This document shows positions 1-13,700 of a DNA stretch of 64,000 nucleotides, piece by piece. Every line of letters begins with the position of its first letter. Positions within the stretch are counted from its first letter, which is position 1. This DNA comes from Stratiolaelaps scimitus (lineage: Eukaryota; Arthropoda; Arachnida; Mesostigmata; Laelapidae). A model generated the notes under the pieces. That model was given only the letters and a program-made list of their open reading frames with translations. It did no database searches and had not been told where the DNA came from. The position numbers were made by a program, and so were the translations under genes. The DNA lies in the NCBI GenBank assembly GCA_019614645.1, contig JABWDB010000070.1:186001-250000 (forward strand), in the 5' to 3' direction.

Positions 1-2524
1 TTACTTCTGGAAGGAAAATGTAGATTACAAGATTGGCAATGCTACGAATGCTATGATCATTGTCAGTGATCGTTTGCTTGTTGCTGACTTATAAATGTTC
101 TCATTGTGATAATAGATAGACAAAAGTAGCAGTAATAGAGGAATTCTCACAATGGATGTCCACGAGCGCGTCGTGCTCGTCCCAGGTTGAATGTTAGCTC
201 ATAGGATGTCGTTGCTCCACAAACGATCGATCGGGCGCGTACCGCGATGTGGAGTAAATGAGGGCTAAATTAATGTGTACGTTCGAATCGAAACAATTGG
301 CGGTATTCGGCTACGAATGCCGGCTACAAACATGCCTTTGTGTGTCCGTGTGTGAATTTGCGGGGGTGTCCATGTCCGCTTATGTCGTGTAGAGCAAGCA
401 TCTGTCACTGAGGCGAATGCCCGCAGAAGCACGGAGGGTCCGTGCGATCTCAGGTCGCGTATCATCAAAAAGCGCGTCCTTCGCTATCATCTTGTTACGC
501 AATGCCGATCAGCTGATCACTGGCACCATTGTGGGTACACACGATATACGCCACACTCGGACGTAACATACTATACATGCGATAAAGCCATCGACGAAAT
601 GACGCTGGCCCACCGGACAGCGTGCTGTGAGAACTTCACAGGTCGGAAGTCCTCACGCGACGGCGCAGTGAAGATTAAGAGACACGTACACAAGGCTAGC
701 CAAGTCCCACCCGCCGTTCTGCCGGATCTAACCGTGTCGCCCGCGAGCGAATCCATCAGATCCACACCGCTGTTGTCGGGTACTGCCTTTCGACAATGCG
801 ACCAGAGCAGAGGCTGGGTCGAGCTGCGATCGTGAGGAAAGCGTTCTGGCGACAATTAAAATAATCACAGCAAAGGAGAGATGTGCCCCCTTGTGAGAAG
901 ATTGTGAACGATCCCGTTTGATCAATATCGGATGAAGCCAGTGCTGTACAACAGCTATGTGCACTGTTCAAGTAGAGCGTTCGTCAAGTTTCCCTAAAGT
1001 CGGGAACCTGTTTGCCTTGACCAATATTTGACGAATTCGACCTGTCAATTCTAAACCGATCGTGATTTAAGTACAAACATCTAGTTTGCACCGTGCACAA
1101 GGACAGTATCGGTTCTGACTTTGTGGTTCATTGTTCATTCTTTTTATGCGTGGTCTGCGTGGTTAACTCGACCAATCGGAGCGATTCGCTATTTTGGACC
1201 ACACTGCTGACAATGAGTCAATCCCTCATAATCGACGCCAATCATCAAATCCCATTCATCTATTGTACAGCTGATAACCGCTCGCTGTGGGTGGCCGATA
1301 TTTTCCGCTGTGTTGGCCGCTTGAACCAAACCACACCGTGTGCCGCAAATTGTCCCCAGTGTGTCCAGTCAACGTTCACTATTCCTGTATTTTTCTTTGT
1401 ATTCTTTCTTTTTCGCAGCTAATTATCAAGTTTACCATCGAACGTCGCCTACATCTCGGGTTGTGTTCTTTTTTTGTTCTCAATGTAGATTTACCAGTTC
1501 ATTTGCTCATCTTTCAGTTCGTCATTTTCGCCCCCTATTCAAGTCAGTCCCCAATTTCGATTTTGCGGCAGGCGGCAGGTCTCCGCCCGCCGCTGACATT
1601 GTCGCCGTTAACTGTCGCGAGACGACACAAATAACGCCAACAGCAGCAAACATGCTAATGCTGTTGCCGTTTGCGCGCGCCCACTGCGACATTTTTGCGG
1701 GGAAGAGGAGGAGGAGGGGGCTGTTGTCCCACCCTGATTCAATACGATACGATCCAAGCGAAACTTCAATAGCTGCTGGCTTCGTTTGCTGAACAAAACG
1801 GATACGCGCTGCGCAGATGCAGCTGCCGAAAGACGACGAAAGCGCAACCCAAAGAGTGTGAGCTTGGCGGGGAAAGAGAAAAACCACTATCGTGACCACT
1901 CCCGTGGTAACAACGACCTGCAGCAGTCAGTGGTTGCGCTAGTTGTGCCAATTATTATAGAACATATTATAATTATTAGCACGATTAATTAAGCTGTGTC
2001 GTGACATATGGTGATTGCGACGCCCGAATGGTGACGCCGACGGGGCCCAGCGCGTAATGTTGTTGTTGCTGTTGTTGCTGCTGCCGCTGTTGCTGTTGTG
2101 GTAGTGGTTGTGGTTGTTGCTGTTGTTGTGGTTGTTGCTGTGGCTGTGGTTGTTGTTGTTGCTTTGAGGAACAAATTGTATATTCTTCATCTTCATGCTT
2201 TCTTCACGTCTTGAATATTTGTTTCATTGGCCGCCCATACGAATAGCGTTTTAACGACGAAACACTCAAAATAGAAAATGCCGTAGTCTTCGACAGAGAC
2301 GCGCACCAATCGGTTAAATGGCTATAACGTGACGATAGCAAAACACATCTAAGCACAACAGCAGTGTGTGGAAAACATCGCTTTGTTTGAGTGATCAGTT
2401 TGATTGATACGTTCGCTCGTAGTGATGGGCTGATTCGAGCTGATGGTGGCAGGTGCGCTAAATATATTTCTTGTATCTATCCGTCTATCCTTCCATGAGG
2501 TTCATACCTCATGTTGTTATTACT

Positions 2525-2562
<38 letters not shown>

Positions 2563-4990
2563 AGTACATTATGTATCGTGATCGTTAGTGCGCATTGGGT
2601 TCTGAAGGTGATGAATGACTTCTTCCAACTCTTCTGTGACTCTTTGATATTAATTGCGAACGCACTCGTTAACGCTGAAGCAGGCAAAACAACATAATTG
2701 GTGTTGGGGGGTGTTGCTTATGAAATTTCTACTACGCTTCACAAACTATATATATATACATCTACATATTTTAATGAAAATATCGACTCCTACCTGCAGA
2801 CGCAACAATAGCTTTTGTCTTTAAATGGCCGTCTGCTTCAAAAGTTGCAACAAAATCCTTATTAATTAAACGAGCTGTACTGTCCGCTATTCAACTGCGT
2901 CGTAGCGGAAAAAAAAGCATTTATTTATGCCTCTACCTATTAAACATTTTTCGAGCTGACCCTCAGACGTTCCCCCATGTGACAGGCCTCATTATTTAAA
3001 GGTTAGGTATATAATTACTACTACCAGTCAAGGCAACTTTTGCCAAACCAATATTTTGTCCATCGGGCCTTACCTGGCAACACAATGTCCATAAATAATG
3101 ACCGAAATACTCTAACGAACTTTAAGATAAGAGACTATAAAGAGAGTTAAGTCAAGTTGCTATACGGCGTCGATTTTTTGCTCGAATCGGAACAGACTTC
3201 TCAGTATAATAGGTGTGTCCGTGTTGTTTAATTAAATATGGTATATCTTTCGTTAAATCAAAGGGTCACGCCTGTTTTCGAAGTTATCGTTCCGCGCGTA
3301 CAGCACCTCAACCCTAGTCCAGCCGAGATGTCCCTCTGCTCTGCTCAATACAGTCAAAATGGCTTCACGTCTCCTATGGCACAACGTCTCCCATTGCTCT
3401 GTAGCAGAGTGTTAGCCAACGTCTAATTATATATATTTATATATATATATATATTCAGGGTAAACTATTTGTTTATTCTTGCCTTGATCGGCCGGCCAAA
3501 GAGATTGACAACGAAGGCATTGCCACATCAGAACACACACACATATATATATGTATATATATATATATATATATTATATACACACATTCAATCCATATAT
3601 TCGATTTCTAATCCATTATGTGATGGACTGCAAACGTTGTGGCGCTCTGCGGTGACCGCAATAGCTGGGGCGATAGAACATTGCGAAAAATATAACTTAT
3701 TATTATTATTATTATTGTTATTATTATGATTATTCTTGCTGTTATTGTTGTTGTGATTAATCTAGCTCTGCTAGAATGAATGGCTGAATGACAGCCGACA
3801 CGCTGGGCCTAGACGGCCGTTCTGTAACGTGTGGACCCTCACGCATTCAGACGTCAAATACCCGATGGCAAAATTCGTCGTTGTTGTTTATGGTTGTTGT
3901 TATTGTTATTGTTGTTACGGTAACATCGAACGACATAAATCAGTGCACTCGCTCCGCTGGATGACATAAATCCATCCGTCTATATTCTAGATAATAGATC
4001 TATGTGATTCGTTGATGTGCTGCGCTGCAAACTCTGTCGTTGCTGTCGGATGCGGTTGCTTGCCTTGCCGTGACAATTGCAAGGTCAGAAGTCGACATCA
4101 GTGAGGACATCTGTCTCCCGCTGCTGTCTCGTCACCGGCACTGTTCGCGTGCTCGGAATTGTTTTATATATATATATATATATATATACGCACCATCAAC
4201 GAAAGAAGCCATAAGTACAAAGACGTGACAATATCACGGTGTTATATATATATATACACCATGGGAACTCGGAATGAATGCATAATGATCTGAGACATCA
4301 TAGATCGCCACTTCAAATAAACAATCATTTCAGTTCTAACTTAGTTTGCGGTTGTTGTTTCTATTGTTACCTGTCATGCGCAATATTTGTACCGATGATG
4401 TTGATAGTTTCGGGATACGAAGGCAACACTCGTTCGATCTTTGTCGAATTTTATGACGAGGATGCACCACGCCGGACGATTGTGTCAGCACCCTTCTTGA
4501 AATCGCGATCACCAACAGATTCGTGTTGAGAGAGCTACGCGCACGTCACCTCTTCGTTGTTAATGGCTATTTTATACATTTTTTCCCCCGTTTTTTTTAA
4601 CGAATTTAAGATGAGCACATCAGCCATTCAAGGAATTCGACTTTTACATTACACCTATCGGATATATTGTCCCGCCTAAGCAAAGTGAGCACTTATGTAG
4701 TGACTATTCTCTTTCTATAATTCGAGTTTTTATCCAGTGGTCATTGCTGTCCACTTTGTCATGTAACGATGCGTTTTTTTTACATTTGATTATAACTTTT
4801 TCGTTGCTCGCCAGGTGGCCAATGTTGTCCCGATCGCTTTCATGTCAGACGTAACCAGCAACTGTGTCCACTCCGTATGATTTATGGAAGCCACATGACA
4901 CAACGGTACAACGACCATATTGGCGTTATGTTTTTTGTGGCCAATTTCGCGCTACATCCACCCTTTAGCTGCTTAACTCCTATTAGATGC

Positions 4991-5045
<55 letters not shown>

Positions 5046-5590
5046 TAAAATTGCGTGTATTTGTAAAAAAAATACGAGGAACATTTCGGAGCGGCCACCA
5101 AACCGAAGACGTCCGCCTGGTGCCGACGTTCAACGAAAATAATAAGTTCCGTCTGCAACCTTTCGCCGTCCGCAATTGACAAATTGCGCGTTCCAGCGCC
5201 ACTCACGGCAGCAACCGCTGGCATATTTCGGTAGACATTGGTATCACAGTAGAACGAAACATTTACGCCGACACCGAGAGACCATGAGCTGTGGGCAGAG
5301 TAGTCGAGTTGACGGGGACGGTGAGCAACGGCGATCGCGGAATGGCCGTTGTAGTTGTCGTGTCATGTTGTAGCGGCAATATGGTATAACCAAGGAGAAA
5401 GTGAAGTAAAATCATTGACGACATGACAGAATATACAATAATACTAATAATAATAATCATCATCATAATGGAAGAAGGGGAGTCGGAATGGGTGGATTGG
5501 CAGCGGGGCTCGAATCTCCGGCTGACTGGCGCGGCAACGCGGCGCTCCCGCAGATACAGCGGGGGGGGGGAATGCACAGCGAGGCGCTAG
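1..5590. other. gene-free AT-rich stretch with many (AT)n tracts
   Basis: I see no supported exon. It contains (AT)n tracts near 2528-2558, 3430-3452, 3541-3581, 4168-4188 and 4992-5040, plus a TTATTATTA tract near 3700. Minus-strand Asn/Ser/Thr-rich frames near 1940-2196 are translations of a GTT/CTG-type repeat, not genes. Confidence 0.6.
2521..2566. repeat. 46-bp perfect palindrome with (AT)n core
   Basis: TACTAACAAT at the left is the exact reverse complement of ATTGTTAGTA at the right, and the whole core is alternating AT, so every base of the 46 pairs. The unique flanks (TACTAAC/GTTAGTA) show it is more than a plain microsatellite. Confidence 0.9.
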
Positions 5591-5674
5591 AACGCGCTGC
5601 GGTGAGTGAATTGGGTTGACATCGAATTGGGCCAGGCCTCGAGTAGTTTGTCGCTAGTGTTGCCACCGGCGGAC

Positions 5675-5923
5675 ATGAGTCTCGAGTGTCGAGCTGGAAT
5701 CGAGGCGAGCCGGGTCGTCGACGACAACGCCGTCGGCATCAACAGCGACTTGGCCGGTCGCCGGTGCAGCTATCACTCGCTGCAGCTGCTGTCGTTACCC
5801 AGCCTCCCCCGGCGACTTCGCCGCGACAAGTACCTTTGCGACGCGTTGGATAGCTCTGGTGCTGGTGGTGGTAGTGGCGGGGTCTGTTCCGCGCTCGGCG
5901 TCGACGGCGGACCGCGCTGCTGA
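5675..5923 (+). CDS. hypothetical frame of 82 residues in a GC-rich block
   Basis: ATG at 5675 to TGA at 5923; the peptide includes YHSLQLLSLPSLPRRLRRDK and a Gly/Ser run. It lies just past a strong plus-strand donor (GCG|GTGAGT at 5602), so the area may be a first-exon region. No domain is recognised and the opposite strand is open for most of its length. Confidence 0.18.
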   Translation: MSLECRAGIEASRVVDDNAVGINSDLAGRRCSYHSLQLLSLPSLPRRLRRDKYLCDALDSSGAGGGSGGVCSALGVDGGPRC

Positions 5924-6328
5924 CTCTTGACTTCAACACACGAAGGGATGTCCTGTCACTGTATTCTAGATTTTCTTCCTCTTCTAAGAAGAAGTCAAGG
6001 CAGAAGCTGAGATGAGAAGGCGCGAGTGCTGCTGCTGCTGCTGACGTTGCCACTGTTCGTGGGGGCCGCAACTGGGGTGGTACCACCACAGTAGTTGCTG
6101 CGGCTGCTGTTGTTGTTGCTGCTGCTTTCTGCCGTTGAACACTGTTACGAGGCTGGCGGCAAGTGGCAAACGACGTATGAAGTTGTCGTTACTGCGGTCG
6201 CTAAACTGCATCGTGAAGAAGTCGAAACGCTTGCAGTCGTGATGTTATGGCTTCTGCGGCCGTCTCTGTTGTTGCGTCTGAGCCGTTGTCGGTTGTCATT
6301 TGCGTCGAAAGTTAGGGGAGGAACTGGT

Positions 6329-6343
6329 GGGGGGGGGGGGGGG
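6329..6343 (+). repeat. G15 homopolymer
   Basis: A run of fifteen G residues lies in the GC-rich block between 5.6 and 6.9 kb. It explains the glycine and proline runs in overlapping frames. Confidence 0.9.
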
Positions 6344-6506
6344 CGGACAGAGACCGAGGCAGCAGTGACAGTTGGTCAGAAGTTTTCTTATGAAGAAACG
6401 ATTCGAGGAAGGAGTCGCTATAGCGGTGGCTGGCTCCCTCTGTAGCTGCGCCTCTGAACGGCGTTTGCTCAAACCTGCCGCGTTTCGGGGGCGTTGCTGC
6501 TCCAGC

Positions 6507-6513
6507 GAGAGAT

Positions 6514-6557
<44 letters not shown>

Positions 6558-6588
6558 AGATAAAGAGAGATAGAGAGAGAGAGAGAGT
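6507..6588. repeat. (GA)n microsatellite, interrupted
   Basis: GAGAGA repeats with GATAAAGATAAAG interruptions. Overlapping minus-strand Ser/Leu-rich frames are produced by this tract. Confidence 0.9.
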
Positions 6589-7007
6589 TAACGCCAGCGG
6601 TGGAACACAACGAGCGAGAATTGCGGGGCCGAAATAGACCCATATTCTTTGGCTGCAGCGGCAGCAACGAACAACTTCAGCGGGACGCAGCGACGGCAAC
6701 GAACGAGTAGTCACTGCTGCTGCCGCTGTCTGGCCTCAGCAGAAATAACCTATGATATTAAGGAAAAGCAAGCACGTTTAACAACCGCTGCCGGTGATCT
6801 TCATCGTTTATGCAGACGAAAGACTCGCCACGAAGAAACTGATCGTCGCCGCCGCTGCTGTTGTTTTACCTGCGGGCTCGGCTACTGGTGGCGGCACACC
6901 TCTATGAGTGACAACAGAAGAGACAGCCCCGAGCCCCCGATTCAGGCTGATAAGGAAATCGTCGGGCTTCAAATCGACACAAACAAATCCACGTACACGC
7001 ACATTGC

Positions 7008-7119
<112 letters not shown>

Positions 7120-9284
7120 TGTATGTATATACATTTATACTGACAAATACGTATGTGTATAGATTCAGCTAGATGAATAGATTGATATTCATGTACATAC
7201 AGATATACTGTATATATCTATCAATGCTGTATACTCCTGATCATATATATATATATATATGGGCAGGGAGGACTGAACAGTGCTTGCTGTTCGGGGGCTG
7301 GTGGTGGCGGCCGCAGGTTTGCCGAATTATTCTTGTTTCTTTGTGAACGTCACAGGCGCTTCCGTCTCGTCGACACAGGACAATGATAAAATGGACGGGC
7401 GAATAATAGCCCTTTTTGTAGCTGTGAACCGAATACGCTTTGGCGTCCCGGTACAGAGAGTGTTACACTTGGCAACTTTGTACTAGCTTGAAAGTGGGCT
7501 TGTTTTAGCCTCCTTGACACTATTATTATTATTGTTGTCGTCGTCGTCGTCATCGCGATAACCAGGCCTCAGAACGTTGCGTATTTTCGTCTCTCGCTTG
7601 ACTCTGAACACGGATGAATATTGGTTGACATGGGTTTAATGTCTAAGGCTGACGAACGTACCACGAAGTGGACACAATGGCGGAACACAGCTGGCCATTG
7701 TGTATGGGCACAACAGCAAGGGAGAGATTTCATGGCCCGCTGTGTGGGCTATTTTTGCGCTCAACCTGATATCAATGGCCACGAGAAGCAAGTGAAGCCG
7801 GCACGGCGGGGCACTCTCTCGATTGGATCCATAATGAATAGACTACACATAGCAGTTGTGGATCGGCGTTGTCTTTACTCGTGAGCATGTCACGGTCGGC
7901 GTCATGTTACGTTGTGTTGTTTTCTGGACGACAACGACACGCGTTGAAACGTGTTGCTCGAGGAGGTGAACTCAATCACATTGTGGCAACGATCATTTTT
8001 GGACGACTTAATCTTAAGACTCTAAATAGTCTTTAAGTCATTTCGCTGCCGCCCAATGCTTATTTTTGAGATACCATAGATGACTATGGTTGTACTTGCG
8101 GGTAGTAAAGACAGTCGAATCGGTACTGTCGAAATGAAAACTCTACACAAAGTTGACCTAAAAATAATCTGCCTTGTTAATTTATGCCGAGAATCGGAGC
8201 GCAAAATGGCGTGAAGACCGCGTCGGCTTGACGACCATTGAAGATATATATCTTCCATATTGGATGTGTAGACCATCAGCGGAGGCAGCATTTCTCGTTC
8301 GCTGTTCAATATATATAAAAAAGTCTAATCAAGAAAGAATAACGCGACGTCACTACTTCGTCGAAATCATGACAAGGACACCGAGTAGAATGGGCGCAGG
8401 ACGTCCTGTAAAATGTGTCGATGTGTCGAAAACGGAACGGCCCCGTGCATGACAGCAGCTCCGTCGGACGACTAAATCTGAAAGTCAACTTTGTGGATTA
8501 AGAAAAGTAGCAGAGTCTGCCGCGCCGTCCTGCAATATAACGAGCCGAATTCGATGCTGATCATACAGTCGTCGTTACTGTGTATTTGTTTATCTTTTTT
8601 TTTTTTGTGAAAGCCTGTCTTTCCTGATACTATCGCCGTAATGTAACTAAGCAGCATTCGCAGGGTCGACTCCCGATTGCCATGTGAGATTTATTGACGC
8701 GCTTCATAATGGTCAAGAGAATGCCAGCCGCAATTACAATAAAATCGAACAGCTTATTTTACCCGTTTATGGTTAAACGTGGATGAACACCGTGTAGATC
8801 TTCTTCGACAAAATTTCCATCGCCATCTATCTATCTATCTATCGAATGGCTGTGTCGAATTTTGACATCCATCGCACGGGAAGAACGTTCACACCCCAAA
8901 GCTTTGTTGCAACGCAGCAGATTACATAAGTGGGATATTTGTCGTTTTCCCAGTGCGAGTAAACGGCATTGTCACACACCTAAGCAGGCCTAAGCAGTCA
9001 TCCTGACAGCCGGTCTTCCCTCGGCACTTTTCATCCATCCGTCGAGCCTCTTGCGTGGACACATCGACACTGGTGAAACACACACATTGCCGTCGCAGAA
9101 GAGGGGGGGGACTCCCGAGTAGATGGGAAACAGCAAACACCTAGCGCCGAATAGCCAACGAACCAAGCAAGTGGTGCTATCCCGGGCACTTATTCCTATT
9201 TCGGGACCCACGCGACACGAATGCATGGTGGAGCACGGACCGATGCAAGCCAATGGCGCCCCGGCCCCAGCCGCCCCGGCAGGC

Positions 9285-9299
9285 GGGCGGGCGGGCGGG
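9285..9299 (+). other. potential G-quadruplex
   Basis: Four GGG runs (9285, 9289, 9293, 9297) are separated by single C loops. A run of CCCGCCCG just downstream could instead pair with it as a hairpin. Confidence 0.6.
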
Positions 9300-10191
9300 C
9301 AGGCGACCGCCCGCCCGCACTCTACCGCAATTTTTGAACAACGACCGTCGTCGACGAGACCGCCCCTTCGATTTTCCGAAAAGCCGTAACGCATGGCGAT
9401 TAGCTTTCAATCGGCTGCTCCCTGTTGTTGTTGTTGTTGTCGACGGTGGTGACTCGTATGATGATGTCGTTGTTGTTGGTGCTGTTGCGCGGATAGCGGC
9501 GCTGTCGACAACCTCACGCCGTTCGGCGATAACGTTGCAATGCGCAATCACCACGCAATCACCACGTCTCCACCCAAAACGTCATCGTCGGCTTGAACTA
9601 TGATGGGGGTGGCTGGCTTCACACCGACGGCGGCGGCCAAGATGACAACAATGTATTCTAACAATGTCACTTGTTCCTCCGCCCACCGGACGGCTTCGGA
9701 GGTGCAACGACGAATGGAAGGAATATTAAGGGAGAGGCACTTGGCGGATGCTATGCATGAGCGCAACGTCGCCAAATGGAGGTAGTCGCAGCAGCAGCAG
9801 CAGCAGCAGCAGTAGCTGCTTGCTCGGCTGTTCTAGCTAATCTAACGTAACCAGCGTGTGCCGGTGGCCCGTGTGAAAGAAGGGGAATGTTACAGCAGCA
9901 ACAGCAACAGCAGCAACAGCAACAGTAAAACGTGCAAATGCGCCGTGTCAACGTTGTGGTAGAAAAAATCGGGCGAAACTGGTGAAGCAATGACAAATGA
10001 ACTCGGCGAAATGCGATTTCGCCTCAGATCGCCTCTATCTAACAAGTATTATACGTTGTAGCCGGCACGATGCACGACAATAATAGCAACAACAATAACA
10101 ATAATAATAAACAACAGCAACAAGGACAACAAATGCCAATGCGTCACCACCTCTGATGCGACGGAGGTGTAATAGTTGAGGAACTGTGGCC

Positions 10192-10192
<1 letters not shown>

Positions 10193-10252
<60 letters not shown>
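10193..10252 (+). repeat. (CTG)20 trinucleotide repeat
   Basis: Twenty uninterrupted CTG units. The minus-strand frame reads this as polyalanine, but no splice-supported gene encloses it. Confidence 0.95.
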
Positions 10253-10254
<2 letters not shown>

Positions 10255-10680
10255 CGTAGCTTTGTAACTGAAAGTGGTGATTCTAAAGGTCTCATACAAC
10301 TAATCATAGTCCCCGAATAGTGTGAGCCGAGAAAGGAACGCAACGACACTCGGAATAATAACGGTGTAAGCATTATGACACAGATTGTCCGACCAGTGGA
10401 ACGATTGTGACCCCACGAATTTATGCTAGCCCAGATTGACTGTGATGTTTGGCATCACCTTACGAACGGTGGCGGTTGCAGACGAAGGTAGAAACGGAGT
10501 TATCCGATTATGAATCAAATAAGAAACTTGATTGATTCGGAGATGAACTAATTTTTACAATGATATCACATGTTATTTTTGTATTCACTCGTATCAAAAA
10601 CAGGTAGCTGAATTCATGTAGTCTCCCGTTAGTTACTGTCTACTGATAATGAAGCTATTGTACTTGCTATACCCATATAC

Positions 10681-10716
<36 letters not shown>

Positions 10717-13700
10717 CTTATAAGCTATTCGAATATACTTCGAAGCATCGAATTATTCTGCACGATACGAGGGTGAACGAGGAGAGGGGATTTTCCCACG
10801 GGAGAATTCCAAAAATCGTGTCGTTTTCTCCTGATCTTTGCGGTTGTCCGGAGCACCTCTGGTCTATCGTATCACACACGTTCTAGCTCGACGAATCAAT
10901 ATGAGACAATATGTCTGCTATTCTCCTGAGATCAAGCTAAAAATTTCTCGTCAATCAAGAATATCTCGTCTAGTCTCGATCCGCTGGGTACCACCCCTTC
11001 GCAGCGTTTAGCGGCACAACACCGAAATCTTAGCAACTGAGAGTTGGCGCATTTGGCAGCACAATATATATAAATGATTCGCAGCATTCAAGGTCAATGA
11101 ATCCATGTTGGCACGCGAGAAGGTGTTTCTCCAATTTTTTTCGGTAACTGACTTCTCGTTTTCTCATTTTAGTATAAAAACGTGTATTCGACCTTGAAAA
11201 CTTGAAACGAAAAAATCAATAACCTATTTTATATATCGTTCCGGGGTAGCCTGTCGGCTCAACGAACGAATACGATGGTATCGATAGTTGGCCGTACACG
11301 ACTGATTATGTTAACAAATTTCGCAAAAAGTTCACTGCGAGCGTCGCTCTGTGAAAACAGCACAGTCCCACCCTTACAAGAAACACCCCCAGAACCTCTA
11401 AACGTAGGCGGGCTTTACTTCATCGTGTCCCTAACAGAAATTGTCGTTGCACTTGCTTGCAAAAAAATCGCGCGAGATTTGATTAACCGAATATGCGGTC
11501 AGTATTTCTCGTTGCCGCGGTCACAACCCCCAAAGTGTTCGCCCGTGGACGGACGCCTCGAAATGACGGACGTGCAAATTTCGAAATCTGCAGTAAAAAA
11601 CTGCTATTGTAGCTTGATGAACTAATGATGTAGTTATCCGTAGAGATTTTTTTCGACGTAGGTATGAATAGTTATGCCATGTTACGTTCATAGATGAAGG
11701 AACAAGCATCGGTTAGCTTGACGCCCTGCAAACCGAATAATACGAAATAGAGTTTGGCAAAAAGTCGCTATTCATCAGGAACTTTAATACACTTTTCACT
11801 CGATCTGCGTTCGCCGTTCATTGAGCACAGATCGGACGTGAATTCGTTGGGAGGATTTGATAGATCAGGGTTGTTGTGGCCGATATTCGGTGCTGTGCTA
11901 CGCCAAATGGATCCGCACAGAATCGCACCTCGACAGGTGCATGGTTGTTGATCCATTGTTGGCAGCCTTCGGCTTTGTTCTGAAAATTCGAGTTTTGTCG
12001 CGAAACGCGCCCGCTGTTTTACGCTGCGTATGTCTCTGATCATGAGGGATCATGGCCTTTGACTGACGACCCCGTTTCGGCGATTCACCTCATTTTACAA
12101 ACGAACGAATGAGTGAAAGACCATTGTTATCAAAATCAGATCAAAACGTACAGATGATTACGGTCTCGATCCCCTGCCGGACCAACCCGTGATATCGAGC
12201 TGGCGCTGCATGCAGAGCTCGATGAAGATTCGCTGTCGGGCGAAGAAAACAAAGGCGCTTTCGTGCGAGCGAAGGGATATCCACGGGGACTTGATCCAGC
12301 CAGATTTAACATTACCTATTTCTGCGCGATCCCTTTTATGCGCGGTCGGACTAGTCGTCCCCTGTGCCACACTGTGGCGCCGTATCTATTCAATGTTTAA
12401 GACCCTCCAGATATATATATATATATATATATATAATCCTCCTATTTAAGCTAGCCATTTAACTCCATTATGCCTTTACATAAAGCTAACTGGATGAATC
12501 TGGCAGGCATTCATACTTTTTGCATCATTTCCGTCCGTTCACTTAACTAAAGTGCCGTTTTTGTCTAAGCATTTTTTTTGCTCGAAGCCCTTACATATAT
12601 ATATATATATATGTGACTCACATGAGGTCTACTCAATATCTTCTCGCTGGTTTGTCGCCGTGTCATTTGCCTATTATTACGCTTGAGCTGAAATTACAGG
12701 ATCGTCTAGGATTCGCTCGCTTCGGTGGCGGTGCTTCAGTGGCTGAATAGCCTTTCGCCAGCTTTTGATTGGATTGCAGACGCTCCCTTCCAGCTTCTGT
12801 TTCTGCTCTTATGCCGCTATTTTATATCACGCTCTGTGCGGTTGGCGGCGGCGGCGGCGGCGGCGTCCTCCCACAACAACTGTTCCTTCAACAGACGAAA
12901 ACAGTAACTACTTCCCCCCTGAGAGCCAGAGAGCGAGACAAAGGGGAGAGAGAGAGAGAGAGAGTGAGAGAGTGAAAGATTATAGTTATTCGATAAAAAA
13001 TATTGCATTGTGACTTCAGTGTTGACTTCGTTGTCGTTGACGTTCTCGTTGTCAATGTCGTCTGCGTTGCTTCGTGCTTGGCAGTTTGACAGGCCGTGAG
13101 CGCTGCCGACTCCGCGGGGCCTGCTACCCAACCGGATTTTGCATCACGCTCCGCGCCGTCACTTTGCCAACTTCCCGCCACCGTCGCCGCGCGGCCGACG
13201 GTGGCGGTGTTGACGGCATTGGCCGCAATACCAGTCAATGGGCATTAATATATGACGACTGCTCAATTCCAAATATATATATATATATAGTATGCTGACT
13301 GGCATTATTATTTACAGCTGCTGCGAGACTACTGCTGAATCTGTGCATCTATTAGGGCTGCGTGATAACATCGACTCGTGGGTTGTTTTGTTGTTTAGCA
13401 CTTGGGGGTCTCGCTACCGGGGGTGAGTCGCTTTAGTGTCGGAGTGTGATAGAAAGGCGTTTGACTGGGTTAGCTAGTTCGGTCGTTCGCTGGCTGGCTG
13501 ATTACCGCCACCTTCATCGAGCTGTATGGTAAATGTGAATGTGCCGCGGTGTGTAAGGCATTGCCTCGTCACATACCATTTGCTCTCTCGGCCTATCAGT
13601 TGATATCGGCAACAGGGTTGTTACGGCAGAAGGCTCTCCTTGAGCTGACACCTCCACACCCAACCGCCACAAGCCGACCAGCTCTCTGTCTCGACCCTCG

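Noticed and set aside
1939..2196. Asn/Ser/His-rich and polythreonine minus-strand frames
   Set aside because: They translate a GTT/CTG/GTGGTT-type repeat. No splice or domain support exists.
9177..9603. Overlapping long frames on both strands
   Set aside because: They are open together because of GC-rich repeats. No motif or splice evidence distinguishes one.
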